Shown in pieces: positions 55,218-64,000 of a stretch of DNA of 64,000 bases. Below the pieces are notes generated by a model. It was not told the DNA's origin. It worked only from the letters and a program-made list of their open reading frames with translations, and did no database searches. How positions within the stretch are numbered: the first letter of the stretch is position 1; every line of letters starts with the position of its first letter. The stretch lies in assembly GCA_958295885.1 (NCBI GenBank), contig OY282380.1, forward strand, positions 1,426,001 through 1,490,000, read 5' to 3'. Both the position numbers and the translations under genes were made by a program. The stretch comes from Arenicellales bacterium. GTDB taxonomy: Bacteria; Pseudomonadota; Gammaproteobacteria; Arenicellales; JAJDZL01.

Positions 55218-56092
55218 TCACAACTTTGCTGACAGCCACGAAAACTCGATCCATTTTCACATTGCTGTTGCTTTGGTGCGTGTGTGTCGGAAGTGTCAAA
55301 GCAGTAGCAGAAACTGCGTTTGATCCCAATGTCGGCGCCAATTTAGAAGGGAAATTCACGCAGGGAGGGCTGCTGATCGGCACTACTGTAGAGGGGGCCA
55401 AAGTGAGCATTGACGGCAGACCGATTCGAGTGTCGAAAGAAGGCAAGTTTCTAGTAGGGTTCGGCCGGGATGCGAAACGAAACTGGTCGCTCTCGATTGC
55501 ATACCCTGACCGTCAGATTTTTGACAGCAACATTGAAATTGCCGAACGGATTTACAACATTCAACGAATTGAGGGCCTGCCGCCGAGCAGGGTCACTCCT
55601 TCAGCGGAAAATCTAGCTCGAATTAAAGAGGAATCGGCTCAAGTCAGGGCGGCACGCACGACCGATCATACCAGAACAGATTTTCTAGAGACGTTTGATT
55701 GGCCGATACATGGCGTCATCACCGGAGTGTATGGCAGTCAGCGGATTCTAAACGGTGAACCGCGTCGACCGCACTTTGGAATTGATATCAGCGCTCCGAA
55801 AGGAACGCCAGTCCGAGCTCCGGCGTCTGGAATTGTCACCCTCAGCCATCCAGACATGTATTTGTCCGGTGGCACTCTGATTGTTGACCACGGCCACGGT
55901 CTGTCCTCTACATTCATTCACTTGAATGAAATCCTGGTTGCCGAAGGTGATTACGTAAAGAAAGACCAGATAATCGCGACCGTTGGATCCAGCGGGCGCA
56001 GCACTGGGCCGCATCTTGACTGGCGCATCAACCTGTTTTCGCAGCGTCTCGACCCACGGCTGATCGCCGGTGAAATGCCGAACATCAATTAA
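55214..56092 (+). CDS. Secreted M23 family peptidoglycan peptidase
   Basis: A 292-residue exported metallopeptidase. The TTG at 55214 overlaps the thrC stop (TTGA). A hydrophobic signal (IFTLLLLWCVCVG) is followed by a beta-domain and then the M23 domain with zinc ligands in HFGIDISAPKG, FIHLNE and GPHLDWRI. The second ligand motif HLDW replaces the more common HLHF. It should cut peptide cross-links in the periplasm. Translational coupling to thrC is probably positional rather than functional. Confidence 0.88.
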   Translation: MITTLLTATKTRSIFTLLLLWCVCVGSVKAVAETAFDPNVGANLEGKFTQGGLLIGTTVEGAKVSIDGRPIRVSKEGKFLVGFGRDAKRNWSLSIAYPDRQIFDSNIEIAERIYNIQRIEGLPPSRVTPSAENLARIKEESAQVRAARTTDHTRTDFLETFDWPIHGVITGVYGSQRILNGEPRRPHFGIDISAPKGTPVRAPASGIVTLSHPDMYLSGGTLIVDHGHGLSSTFIHLNEILVAEGDYVKKDQIIATVGSSGRSTGPHLDWRINLFSQRLDPRLIAGEMPNIN

Positions 56093-56119
56093 CTTTCTCT
56101 TGCAAAAATCGAGCAATCC

Positions 56120-56653
56120 ATGAAATCGGCACAGCGCGCAGTAATTTTGGGAATCATCACCATGGCGATCGTGATCACTGCTTCGAATCTTTTGGTTCAG
56201 TATCCGATCAATGACTGGCTCACTTGGGGACATTTCACGTTTCCCATCACTTTTTTAGTGGCTGACGTCGTAAATCGAAAATTCAATGCCACGCGTGCAA
56301 GGTCGGTTGCCTATGCGGGATTCATGTTCGCCGTTGTGCTTTCATTTTGGCTGGCGACACCCAGAATTGCACTTGCGTCCGGTGTTGCGTTCATCGTTGG
56401 ACAACTGACAGACATATCGATCTTTGACCGGCTGAGAACGCGTAACTGGTGGCACGCACCATTGATCTCATCCTGCATTGCCTCGACGCTGGATACCGCA
56501 TTTTTCTACGGCATTGCCTTTGTCGGGACCGGTCTGCCGTGGATGACATGGGCCATTGGCGATTATGCGGTGAAACTGTTCACCGCAATCTGTCTGCTGC
56601 CTTTGTTCTTCATCATCACCAATCGAAAGTGGTCCAGGTCGGAGGTGCGCTAA
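56120..56653 (+). CDS. yhhQ: VUT/YhhQ family queuosine precursor transporter
   Basis: A 177-residue integral membrane protein with five to six hydrophobic segments. TFPITFLVADVVNRKFNATRAR is the characteristic family segment (given in parts), followed by SGVAFIVGQLTDISIFDRLR. YhhQ in E. coli takes up queuosine precursors (preQ0/preQ1). No other queuosine genes are in the window. It follows the M23 gene by 27 bp and is convergent with ispE. Confidence 0.85.
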   Translation: MKSAQRAVILGIITMAIVITASNLLVQYPINDWLTWGHFTFPITFLVADVVNRKFNATRARSVAYAGFMFAVVLSFWLATPRIALASGVAFIVGQLTDISIFDRLRTRNWWHAPLISSCIASTLDTAFFYGIAFVGTGLPWMTWAIGDYAVKLFTAICLLPLFFIITNRKWSRSEVR

Positions 56654-56669
56654 GCCATGCACAAAACCT

Positions 56670-57476
56670 TCAGCTCGCCATTCCGCAGCAGATTTTCGCG
56701 CGGCAGTCCACAGGCATCTGAGCCAGAATCGATTCTCCCTGCCGGTAACTATTCAGAGCTGTAAATACAGCGCCGCCACTGCCGGTAACTCTAGCTTCAC
56801 CGAACTGCGAAAGCCAGTTCAGCGCGGTTTGGACCTCAGCATAAAGACTGCAGACAACTGGCGTTAAATCATTGACGGCAACACTGTCAGAAAACTGATT
56901 TTTTGACAGCTTTTTTCGATAGGATTTCAGCCCGCACGCATCATATACAAGTTTCGTTGAAACTGAGACGGGCGGAACGACGACAAGGTAAAGCTGTTTC
57001 GGTATGGAGATTTTCGACAGTCGATCACCTCTGCCTTCACCCCAAGCGTTCTCGCCGCGTACGAATACAGGAACGTCGGCTCCAAGTTCCGCACCGATTT
57101 TCATGAGTTCACTCGTGCTGAGATTCAGTCTCCACAGTTCGTTGAGCGCAACCAGGGCGGTTGCTGCATCTGAACTTCCTCCACCGAGGCCGCTGCCGAC
57201 AGGAATCGATTTGGCAAGATGGATGTCAACGCCTTCAGCACCTGGATGCCTTCGTCTTAATGCCGTCGCAGCTCGAACCGTAATATCTTCTGATTCAGAT
57301 ACTCCCTTGACTTCAGAGATTCGACGGATCTGACCGTTTTCAGTCACTGTGAACTGCAGTTCGTCATACCAGTCGATCAGCTGGAAAACCGTCTGAAGTT
57401 CGTGATAGCCATCGGCATAGCGGCCAACGATGTGCAAGAATAAATTGAGTTTCGCCTGGGCCTGCCAGATCTTCAT
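56670..57476 (-). CDS. ispE: 4-diphosphocytidyl-2-C-methyl-D-erythritol kinase
   Basis: A 268-residue GHMP kinase of the MEP isoprenoid pathway. The N-terminal AQAKLNLFLHIVGR, the ATP loop PVGSGLGGGSSDAATAL and the late VTGSGGAVFTAL are present. It phosphorylates CDP-methylerythritol in the cytosol. It is the last gene of the TPR-lolB-ispE unit, 34 bp after lolB, an order found in pseudomonads; the prs gene that usually follows is absent. Confidence 0.93.
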   Translation of the reverse strand: MKIWQAQAKLNLFLHIVGRYADGYHELQTVFQLIDWYDELQFTVTENGQIRRISEVKGVSESEDITVRAATALRRRHPGAEGVDIHLAKSIPVGSGLGGGSSDAATALVALNELWRLNLSTSELMKIGAELGADVPVFVRGENAWGEGRGDRLSKISIPKQLYLVVVPPVSVSTKLVYDACGLKSYRKKLSKNQFSDSVAVNDLTPVVCSLYAEVQTALNWLSQFGEARVTGSGGAVFTALNSYRQGESILAQMPVDCRAKICCGMAS

Positions 57477-57510
57477 GAGCGATCGCGAAAATTCTGACGC
57501 GTGTACGAAT

Positions 57511-58146
57511 CTAATTTACTCCCCAACTGGAAATCACAAGCCTGATTTCAGTATCGCCATCTGGACTGCCACGAGCTGGGTCCAGCAATGAAAGCGACGG
57601 GTTCTCTGTAAAAATGCGCACGCGGGTTGGCAGTACGTAATCATTGAATTCCTTGTAACTTGACAAAAGTACGGTCCAATCGGACTGTTTGATGGAACGA
57701 ATCTGACTGTCCTTGTTCCACTTGCTCTGTGAATCGACTTCAGGATGCGGCAAACCAACGATCCAACTCATCATTTCCGCAAATGGCAAAATCCATCCCG
57801 TGTTTTCCGCCAATACTTCGCGGATCGAGCCGCCTACTAATATTTCACCCTTGGAATTTTCCAGAACAGCACCGCTCGGAGACTGCTGAATGCGAATGCG
57901 CCGCGATCCAAGCCCTCCAGAAATTTCCATGGCATGCGTTCTGCCAGATCGGCGCCAGTATAAGCGTGCGATCTCTCCCTTTGAGCCCTCGCGAATGCTG
58001 ATTCGGCTTCGTATTTCCCACTGGTCCAAGCCGGAAACATGATTTCTGTGCTGCTCGTAGGACTCTAAGGCTATGGGACGATCAAATTGACGCTCTGCGC
58101 ATCCGCCAATGAAAAGGGCAACCGCAAGAACGGTCAGACGGAGCAT
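57511..58146 (-). CDS. lolB: Outer membrane lipoprotein LolB
   Basis: A 211-residue lipoprotein with lipobox FIGGC (cysteine near 16). The central WEIRSRISIREG strand, ISGGLGSRRIRIQQ and LPFAEMMSWIVGLP match LolB, which receives lipoproteins from LolA and inserts them into the outer membrane. Its start overlaps the TPR-gene stop as TGATG, suggesting coupled translation. Confidence 0.9.
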   Translation of the reverse strand: MLRLTVLAVALFIGGCAERQFDRPIALESYEQHRNHVSGLDQWEIRSRISIREGSKGEIARLYWRRSGRTHAMEISGGLGSRRIRIQQSPSGAVLENSKGEILVGGSIREVLAENTGWILPFAEMMSWIVGLPHPEVDSQSKWNKDSQIRSIKQSDWTVLLSSYKEFNDYVLPTRVRIFTENPSLSLLDPARGSPDGDTEIRLVISSWGVN

Positions 58147-59864
58147 CAGTTCGTAAATTTCTCGATCGTGTCGATCAAAATCTCATTGTCGGGATTCATT
58201 TTGACGGCCTTGTTCCATATTTTTCTGGCTTCTCGTTTGTTGCCGATCATCCAGTACACCTCGCCTAAATGAGCCGCCATAACGGGATCATAACGACGTT
58301 CAAGCGCGTCCTTCAAAAACTTAAGCGCAAGCTCGTATTCCCCTTGTTTGTAATGCACCCAGCCCATGCTGTCAAGAATGTAGGGATCATTGGGACGCAG
58401 TTCAAGAGCCTGCTGAATCAGCTCAAATGCTTCGTCGATTCGGTCAGTCTGGTCAGCCAGCGTATAACCAAGTATATTCAGTGCGTCCGGATTATCAGGC
58501 TGCTTTGCCAGCAAAGTATCGATGTCGCGCTCAACCAAATCGATCAATTGGAGGTCAGCAGCGATATAGCTTCTTGTTAGAAGCAGTCTTGAATTGCCAG
58601 GGAAAGCAGTCAAGGCATCATTCATCAAATCCAATGCTCTCTTTGGCTGACCTTCTTCCTGATACAGGTTTGCGAGAGTTATGTAAATTCGAATCTGCTG
58701 GTCTTCATTCTGCGGTTTCTGGGAACGCAGGAGTTCTGCGGCACGTTCCAGATCGCCCCGCGCGGCGATAAGCGTAGCGGACAAGGAAATTTTTTCAAAG
58801 CTAAACCGAGAAATTGTGATTTTATGAATCCACTCCGATGCTTCATCCAGCAGGTTAAGCCGAATGCTCAAACGCGCCAAATTGATGAAAACTCTCTGGT
58901 CATCCGGCTTTAATTCGTGATAACCAAGAAACTTTTCTCTTGCAAGTTCGAGTCGATTTGCTCCTTCGTGCAATAATCCGAGCTGATACAGGGATTCAGT
59001 GCCTGGCAGTTTCTCAAATTCCTGAACAGCCTCACGGTACAGATCAGACTGTGCGAGATAAATAGCGTAAATCTCTCGGAGTCCATGTGAACCTGGATAC
59101 TTCTTTAGGAAATTTGAGGCAAAAACTTTACCTTCATCAGCACGGTCCGTTTCCAAAAACAGTCGAAATTTTGCGGTTGCTGCACTCTCAGAATCAGGCT
59201 GAACCTCAAAAACATTTTCAAGCAGCAAATCAATTTCTGAACTATCGATCTGAACGCTGATGGCCAAGTTGATCAACTGCACCTTTACCACTAAATTGTC
59301 GGGGACGCCAGCGGCGAAATTCGTAAAAATTTCATATGCGCGTGCAGGTTCCAACGTGCCACTTAAGATTCTTGACACTTTAACTGCAGCTTGAACGCCT
59401 TCATCGTTAGAGTATTGAACCACCTTGGCAAAACTGAGTGCGGCAGATTCAAACTGCTGGAATTCAATCTGAATCAGTAAACGACTCAGCCAAGCAGGTG
59501 CGAATTCTGGAGCAAGTTCAACCCAAAGCTTTGTAGCTCTTTCAGCAATGTCGGGCCTTCTAAGGTTTATTGCACGCAGCGTAGCCTGTTCAGCGAGCCG
59601 AACATCCCGCGTATCGACTGCGATTTGATAGAGAGTCTCAATTGTCTGATCACCAGTCTCTCGATAATAAGAAAGTTCGACTCGGAGCAGATCGTAGAGC
59701 AGTTTTGCGTTCAGGTCGACATTGGGCAACTGCATTTCTTCAGCAGTTTGAGTCTGCTCAGTCGTGTGCTCATTCTCCACAACCGGAACACACGAAACCA
59801 AAAAGAAAGCGAACGCACTGATCAGTGCATTCAACATTCCAGTTTTGAAATGACGTACGCGCAT
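58146..59864 (-). CDS. TPR-repeat lipoprotein, lolB operon
   Basis: Start taken at ATG 59864; the frame extends to 59930 but lacks a signal there. The 572-residue product has a lipobox (FFLVSC, Cys near 25) and then TPR-type helical repeats through to the end, e.g. ALDLMNDALTAFPGN, NPDALNILGYTLAD, NDPYILDSMGWVHYKQGEY. This protein is the usual upstream neighbour of lolB in pseudomonads (same position as PA4667). Its role in the envelope is not well defined. Confidence 0.85.
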   Translation of the reverse strand: MRVRHFKTGMLNALISAFAFFLVSCVPVVENEHTTEQTQTAEEMQLPNVDLNAKLLYDLLRVELSYYRETGDQTIETLYQIAVDTRDVRLAEQATLRAINLRRPDIAERATKLWVELAPEFAPAWLSRLLIQIEFQQFESAALSFAKVVQYSNDEGVQAAVKVSRILSGTLEPARAYEIFTNFAAGVPDNLVVKVQLINLAISVQIDSSEIDLLLENVFEVQPDSESAATAKFRLFLETDRADEGKVFASNFLKKYPGSHGLREIYAIYLAQSDLYREAVQEFEKLPGTESLYQLGLLHEGANRLELAREKFLGYHELKPDDQRVFINLARLSIRLNLLDEASEWIHKITISRFSFEKISLSATLIAARGDLERAAELLRSQKPQNEDQQIRIYITLANLYQEEGQPKRALDLMNDALTAFPGNSRLLLTRSYIAADLQLIDLVERDIDTLLAKQPDNPDALNILGYTLADQTDRIDEAFELIQQALELRPNDPYILDSMGWVHYKQGEYELALKFLKDALERRYDPVMAAHLGEVYWMIGNKREARKIWNKAVKMNPDNEILIDTIEKFTN

Positions 59865-60349
59865 GGTGATCGGTGACACGGCCCAAACGTTTTGGAGACT
59901 GGATTTGAATAGATTGAGTTTAAGTTGCAATTTTGTGGAAGAGATGTGTAATTATCTAGATTTGGTGATTCAATACGCTAGTAAGAACGGATTTATTTCA
60001 TGAAGTTTCAACCAATGCGAAGCATCTAAAATCTGCGCAGCCCATCTAATTGGGAGCATCGGTTCGGCAAAAACAAATTCGCTGTCCGATCAACTGACTT
60101 TCACAGCTCAATCATTATAATGATATACAGTCGCAATATCGCAAGCTTCCCTCCAAGTGAGCGCGTTGTGCCGTCCTGCTTTTGGTCGATCTGCTTTGAA
60201 GTAATGTATTATTGGGTGCAGGCGCCGTCGTGTATTGCATAGGTGTCTGTGGTTTAAGCAGTTCCAATTATGGGCTTTCGTACGTTTTAGTTTCCTATTG
60301 AGATCCGATGTCTGCTGAGTTTGATTGAAGGTGACCCGCGCGGCGGCTG

Positions 60350-61611
60350 TGCGAGGCGCGTCAGCAGTTGTCCTCAGTCGGCAACAGTAGATGTAATCGT
60401 TGAGCGCCATCATTGTGGTGAAGAAACGCTGGCGTTTGGAGATGCTGCGAGCCTGGTTCCAGAGCGTTCACACCTGATCGCAGACGGTGTGGAAAGCTAA
60501 GGCGATGAGGTTCAGGGTCAGCAGCAGATTGGACAGTCCTCGCTGGTGACCGTGGCCTAAGTTGTGCTTCATGTGACAACCGTTATCATCTCAATATGTT
60601 GAACGATTCGTTCTCAATCTTCCAGCGGGCTCGGGAACAGTTGGCCAGAGCCGCAATGTTGGTGTTTTTCAGTTGGATTGAAGTGATGAATCTGTTGTGA
60701 TAGGTAGTTTCGCCTCGGTATTTGATTTCCATGTCGAACCACCACACCTGCAATGCGTCTTGGCCATATTTGATCGGCATGCGGTATTCGTACCAGCGGT
60801 AAGTGCGGGGTTTCTCAGCCGCGGCCTTTGGCGCGTTTGGGGCGCGTGATTTTGCGCTTGAGTTGGAGTCCGTCCAGGCAGTCATAGAGGGTTGGATCGG
60901 AACTTGGCTTGGCGGTGAACAAAAAATCGCCGCCCAGCTCCAGCAGCTCCTGGCAGAACGGCTGGTGTGCAAACAGGTCATCGGCCAGATAGATCGGACG
61001 CATGGGCCGGTAACGCTGCAGGTTTTTGCGAAGCCAACGTTTGCCCGCGTTCAGTTCGCAGTCCTGTTTGTCACTGCCATCCTGTGGACGGACGAATTCC
61101 GGGCACAACGGCACGACGCGGAGTGACCGTCGGCTGCCAAGGTGGCACACAGCACATTATGAAAATAATCGTTTTTACCGCGTTTGGTACGGGTGCTGCA
61201 CTGCGGGCATCGAATCTTTCTGGAGAAATGAAACTGCCACACATCAAGCGCGATGAGGATGCGCCCGCTGAGGTGAATAAAATCATCATGTCCTTGATTC
61301 TGCTGTAATTGTTCAACTGCATGATCGAAAGCCGGATACAAATGCTGGCAGTCGCTGCCGTCCAAGGTGTGGCGGATGTGATTGTCAGTCGGGATGCGAT
61401 TCATGCCGAACAGTGATTGACAGGCGTTGCGGTTTTGAGCTTCATGAAAGCGCTGTTGATGGTCCAGAAACGACGGTGACTGCATGAAGAACACGGAAAA
61501 AGCAGCCATGCCGATGGCGTCGAAGCGGTAACGGGAATTGCTGCCGTTGCGGGGGATCTGGCATTTGTCCGAAGCGCTGGCGCAGCTGATCAATGAGGCT
61601 GTCGACCGCAA
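60350..61611 (-). pseudogene. DDE transposase gene broken by several frameshifts
   Basis: Four frames read in order from 61611 downward give parts of one transposase: DAIGMAAFSVFFMQSPSF, a C-x2-C pair (IRCPQCSTR), YLADDLFAHQPFCQELLELG, and the R-3-E motif RARWKIENESFNIL, then NLGHGHQRGLSNLL. At least three shifts and one internal stop separate them, so no full product can form. It is probably an IS4-type (DDE) enzyme, but I cannot name the family. It occupies the place where hemA is expected. Confidence 0.75.
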
Positions 61612-61835
61612 GTTTCACGGTAATAATTTATAACAGAAATGGGTGAAAAGTAAATGTGACATAGTATCAATGATTTACGATTCGATGCGACAATCAATTC
61701 AAAATTGAGATCCTAAAATTAGAATTGCTTCTGTGGTTTAATGCCTTTTTCATTGAGCACGCGTTCTCGCAGCTGTGATTGCAGTTCTAATTTATTGATA
61801 ATAAGATATAATGATTGATAGTCGACTGCAATTGC

Positions 61836-61867
61836 CGAAGACTCTCCCGAGCTCGGGAGAGTCTTCG
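61836..61867. repeat. Perfect 32-bp palindrome upstream of prfA
   Basis: The 16-base arm CGAAGACTCTCCCGAG is followed immediately by its exact reverse complement, so the site can form a long GC-rich hairpin or bind a dimeric protein. No T run follows on either strand, which argues against an ordinary intrinsic terminator. It is about 200 bp before the prfA start. Confidence 0.8.
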
Positions 61868-62064
61868 CGCGACGGTGTGAAATTACATCTGAATCGCGGC
61901 GATCTTATGCCAACTCAAAAAAATAATTTTCATTTCTCCGTTTAAGGTTTGAATTCAATACATTGCAAACAACGCAATTCTCTTTAAGCAGCGATCAACA
62001 TTCAATCCAGCAATCATGTTTCAACTCACCTGCAGATGAATCGATACAGCAAGTTATTCGTCGG

Positions 62065-63156
62065 ATGAAAGAGTCTTTAAGAAAGAAATTGGACTTGCTC
62101 CTAGCTCGCCGGAACACGATCAATGAACAATTGTCCGATGCAGCCGTTGTTCGGAATCGAGATCAATTTCGAAAACTTTCTATTGAATTGGCTGAAATCC
62201 ACGAAGTCGTAGACAGTTATGCGAATTTCCTGAATTTGGAACGGGAAATCGAAGAAGTAGAAAACTTACTGGATGACTCCGACGAGGAAATGCAAAATAT
62301 GGCTCTTGCTGAAATTTCAGACCTGTCCCAGAGCCTGCAAGAGGCTCAGGATGCAATTCAGCAACGCCTGCTGCCCAAAGACCCCAACGACAACCGGAAC
62401 ATCTTTCTGGAGATTCGAGCCGGCACCGGAGGCGACGAAGCAGCCATCTTTGCCGGCGACCTGTGCCGAATGTACAAACTCTACGTGCAGGGGCGAGGCT
62501 GGAAATACGAAACCATCACCGAGAGCGAAGGAGAACATGGCGGATACAAAGAAGTCGTGCTTCGAGTCATTGGCAAAGGCGCCTACTCCCGCCTGAAATT
62601 TGAATCTGGAACTCACCGCGTGCAGCGCGTTCCAAAAACCGAAGCACAAGGCCGAATTCATACCTCTGCCTGTACTGTCGCAATTCTTCCGGAAGCCGAC
62701 AAAATTGACGAAATTCCGATTAATTCTCAGGATTTAAGGGTCGACACCTTTCGAGCGTCCGGAGCCGGCGGTCAGCACGTTAATCGAACCGACTCCGCCA
62801 TCCGAATTACGCACTCACCAAGCGGAATCGTCGTTGAGTGTCAAGACGAACGATCACAACACCAAAATCGGGCTCGCGCCATGGCCATATTGCGTGCCCG
62901 GCTGCTTCAGGCCGAAATCCAAAAACAACAGGAAGAGAGATCTGAAGCACGCAGGCTGATGGTGGGTTCAGGCGATCGTTCGGAGCGAATTCGGACCTAC
63001 AATTTTCCGCAGGGAAGAGTGACTGATCATCGCATCAATCTAACCCTCTTCCGACTGGATGAGTTTGTGTCAGGGACTATGGACCCGATCGTTGATCCGC
63101 TCACCGCTGAATTTCAGGCTGGTCTGATGGCCGACATAGATAGTTTTGATCGGTGA
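62065..63156 (+). CDS. prfA: Peptide chain release factor 1
   Basis: Start set at ATG 62065 ([16 protein letters not shown]), the usual RF1 beginning; the frame runs open to 61963 but that part is not RF1. The 363-residue product has the codon-reading region [13 protein letters not shown] and the GGQ motif in [12 protein letters not shown] that triggers peptide release at UAA and UAG. The motif after VP is normally PAT or PVT; here it is PKT, which also occurs in the family. prmC starts within its stop (GTGA). hemA, the usual upstream gene, is not seen. Confidence 0.95.
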   Translation: MKESLRKKLDLLLARRNTINEQLSDAAVVRNRDQFRKLSIELAEIHEVVDSYANFLNLEREIEEVENLLDDSDEEMQNMALAEISDLSQSLQEAQDAIQQRLLPKDPNDNRNIFLEIRAGTGGDEAAIFAGDLCRMYKLYVQGRGWKYETITESEGEHGGYKEVVLRVIGKGAYSRLKFESGTHRVQRVPKTEAQGRIHTSACTVAILPEADKIDEIPINSQDLRVDTFRASGAGGQHVNRTDSAIRITHSPSGIVVECQDERSQHQNRARAMAILRARLLQAEIQKQQEERSEARRLMVGSGDRSERIRTYNFPQGRVTDHRINLTLFRLDEFVSGTMDPIVDPLTAEFQAGLMADIDSFDR

Positions 63157-64000
63157 ACTCGCGTCGACTGACGGTTGGTGAAGCGCGTCTCGCGGCTCGC
63201 AACCTGCTTCATCGATCATCTGCCGTCGCTCAAATCGAAGCCGACATTCTTCTTGCGCAAGTGCTGTCAGTCGACCGCGGTCTGCTTGATGTCCTGACTG
63301 ACGCTGCCCTAAATTGCGAGCAGCAGACTCAATTCAGTCATCTGGTGTCGAGGCGTATTGCATATGAACCCCTTGCCTATATCACCAAGCAGAAAGAATT
63401 CTGGTCGCTGGTCTTTGAAGTAGACGAGACGACTTTGGTGCCAAGACCGGAGACAGAGCATGTCGTTGAAAGAGCGCTGCACCGATGTAATGGCATAGAA
63501 AATCCACAGATCGTCGATTTGGGAACAGGCTGCGGCACAATCGCTTTAGCGCTCGCCTCGGAACTGAAAGACGCCAACATAATTGCGACAGATTTATCGA
63601 GGGCGGCCCTGATGGCTGCCAGGAACAATCAACAGCGCTTTGGAATTCAAAACACTCACTTTATTCAAGGTGACTGGATGACTGCGCTGCGGCATCAGCA
63701 GTTTGATTTAATCGTTGCAAACCCACCCTATATTCGGGTGGATGATCCCTGTCTGAAGGATAAAGCGATGAGTTATGAACCGCGATCAGCACTCGTTGGC
63801 GGAGTGGATGGAACCGAAGCAATTCGCACGATCATCACCTCATCCAAGCAGCACCTCAAAAGCGGAGGATGGCTTGTTCTAGAGCACGGTTTCGATCAGG
63901 CAAAAAGCGTACAAACACTGATGAAACAAGCTGATTTGAACCATATCAAGACCTTTCAAGACTTGGCAGGCCTGGATCGCGTAACCGAAGCTCGCGCGCT
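63153..64000 (+). CDS. prmC: Release factor glutamine methyltransferase (partial, runs off the right edge)
   Basis: Starts at GTG 63153 overlapping the prfA stop and is open to the last base, about 282 codons. It shows the SAM-binding [16 protein letters not shown], the substrate-gripping NPPYI motif (VANPPYIRV) and [11 protein letters not shown]. PrmC methylates the Gln of the GGQ motif in RF1 and RF2. The prfA-prmC order is typical. Missing end cannot be judged. Confidence 0.93.
   Translation, partial: MNSRRLTVGEARLAARNLLHRSSAVAQIEADILLAQVLSVDRGLLDVLTDAALNCEQQTQFSHLVSRRIAYEPLAYITKQKEFWSLVFEVDETTLVPRPETEHVVERALHRCNGIENPQIVDLGTGCGTIALALASELKDANIIATDLSRAALMAARNNQQRFGIQNTHFIQGDWMTALRHQQFDLIVANPPYIRVDDPCLKDKAMSYEPRSALVGGVDGTEAIRTIITSSKQHLKSGGWLVLEHGFDQAKSVQTLMKQADLNHIKTFQDLAGLDRVTEARA

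Noticed and set aside
62623..62655. Altered codon-reading motif (PKT) in RF1 as a sign of changed stop recognition
   Set aside because: The middle position of this motif varies in RF1 proteins, and genes here use all three stops normally.

Overview
The window looks like a chromosomal segment of a gammaproteobacterium. The best evidence is gene order that I recognise from Pseudomonas-type genomes: ispE-lolB-TPR protein placed divergently from prfA-prmC, and anmK next to a large M23 endopeptidase with tyrS beyond it. Both conserved blocks are interrupted by transposase genes. There are also many broken genes: a 2.3 kb helical-repeat pseudogene, an XRE-ImmA/DUF4411 pair, a DNA methyltransferase remnant, a betaine-type ABC ATPase, an IS21 fragment and a frameshifted DDE transposase. 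Together they suggest a lineage that is losing genes, perhaps a host-associated one. That lifestyle is inference. I see no rRNA, tRNA or CRISPR array.

Layout. 1-9.6 kb is accessory DNA: a DUF169 protein, a 775-residue multi-HTH protein with RNA-polymerase-alpha-CTD-like and sigma-region-4-like segments, a ketopantoate-reductase-family enzyme, then a graveyard of decayed defence or toxin-antitoxin genes. 9.7-15.0 kb holds an O-methyltransferase and a three-gene glutamate-synthase-like set plus a type III glutamine synthetase; these match MgsABC/GmaS of the N-methylglutamate pathway or the related GlxBCD/GlnT. 15-24.6 kb has anmK, the M23 endopeptidase, an IS element whose transposase is a DruA-like (DUF4338) domain fused to an IS4 DDE domain, then tyrS, a glutamine amidotransferase and a hotdog thioesterase.

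24.7-36.6 kb (minus strand) is an amide/urea-type branched-chain ABC transporter operon: SPFH protein, binding protein, two permeases, an ATPase, a second ATPase fused to a complete amidase, and an acyl-CoA synthetase. Upstream lies an AmiC-like binding protein without a signal peptide, which could be the sensor. A MarR regulator and an IS110 element follow. 39.6-43.6 kb is a second accessory zone with a stand-alone proteasome/HslV-like Ntn-hydrolase gene coupled to a 56-residue charged protein, plus an IS21 remnant.

43.7-50.5 kb is a second branched-chain-type ABC transporter (binding protein, two permeases, two ATPases) followed by a close paralogue of the first acyl-CoA synthetase. Next come a class III aminotransferase and the broken betaine ATPase gene. 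53.8-64 kb returns to core genes: thrC, an M23 peptidase, a queuosine-precursor-type transporter, ispE, lolB, a TPR lipoprotein, a decayed transposase where hemA would be expected, prfA, and prmC running off the right edge.

The main theme is import and processing of small nitrogen compounds: two ABC importers, an amidase tied to one of them, a possible methylamine/glutamine cycle, an aminotransferase and two CoA ligases.
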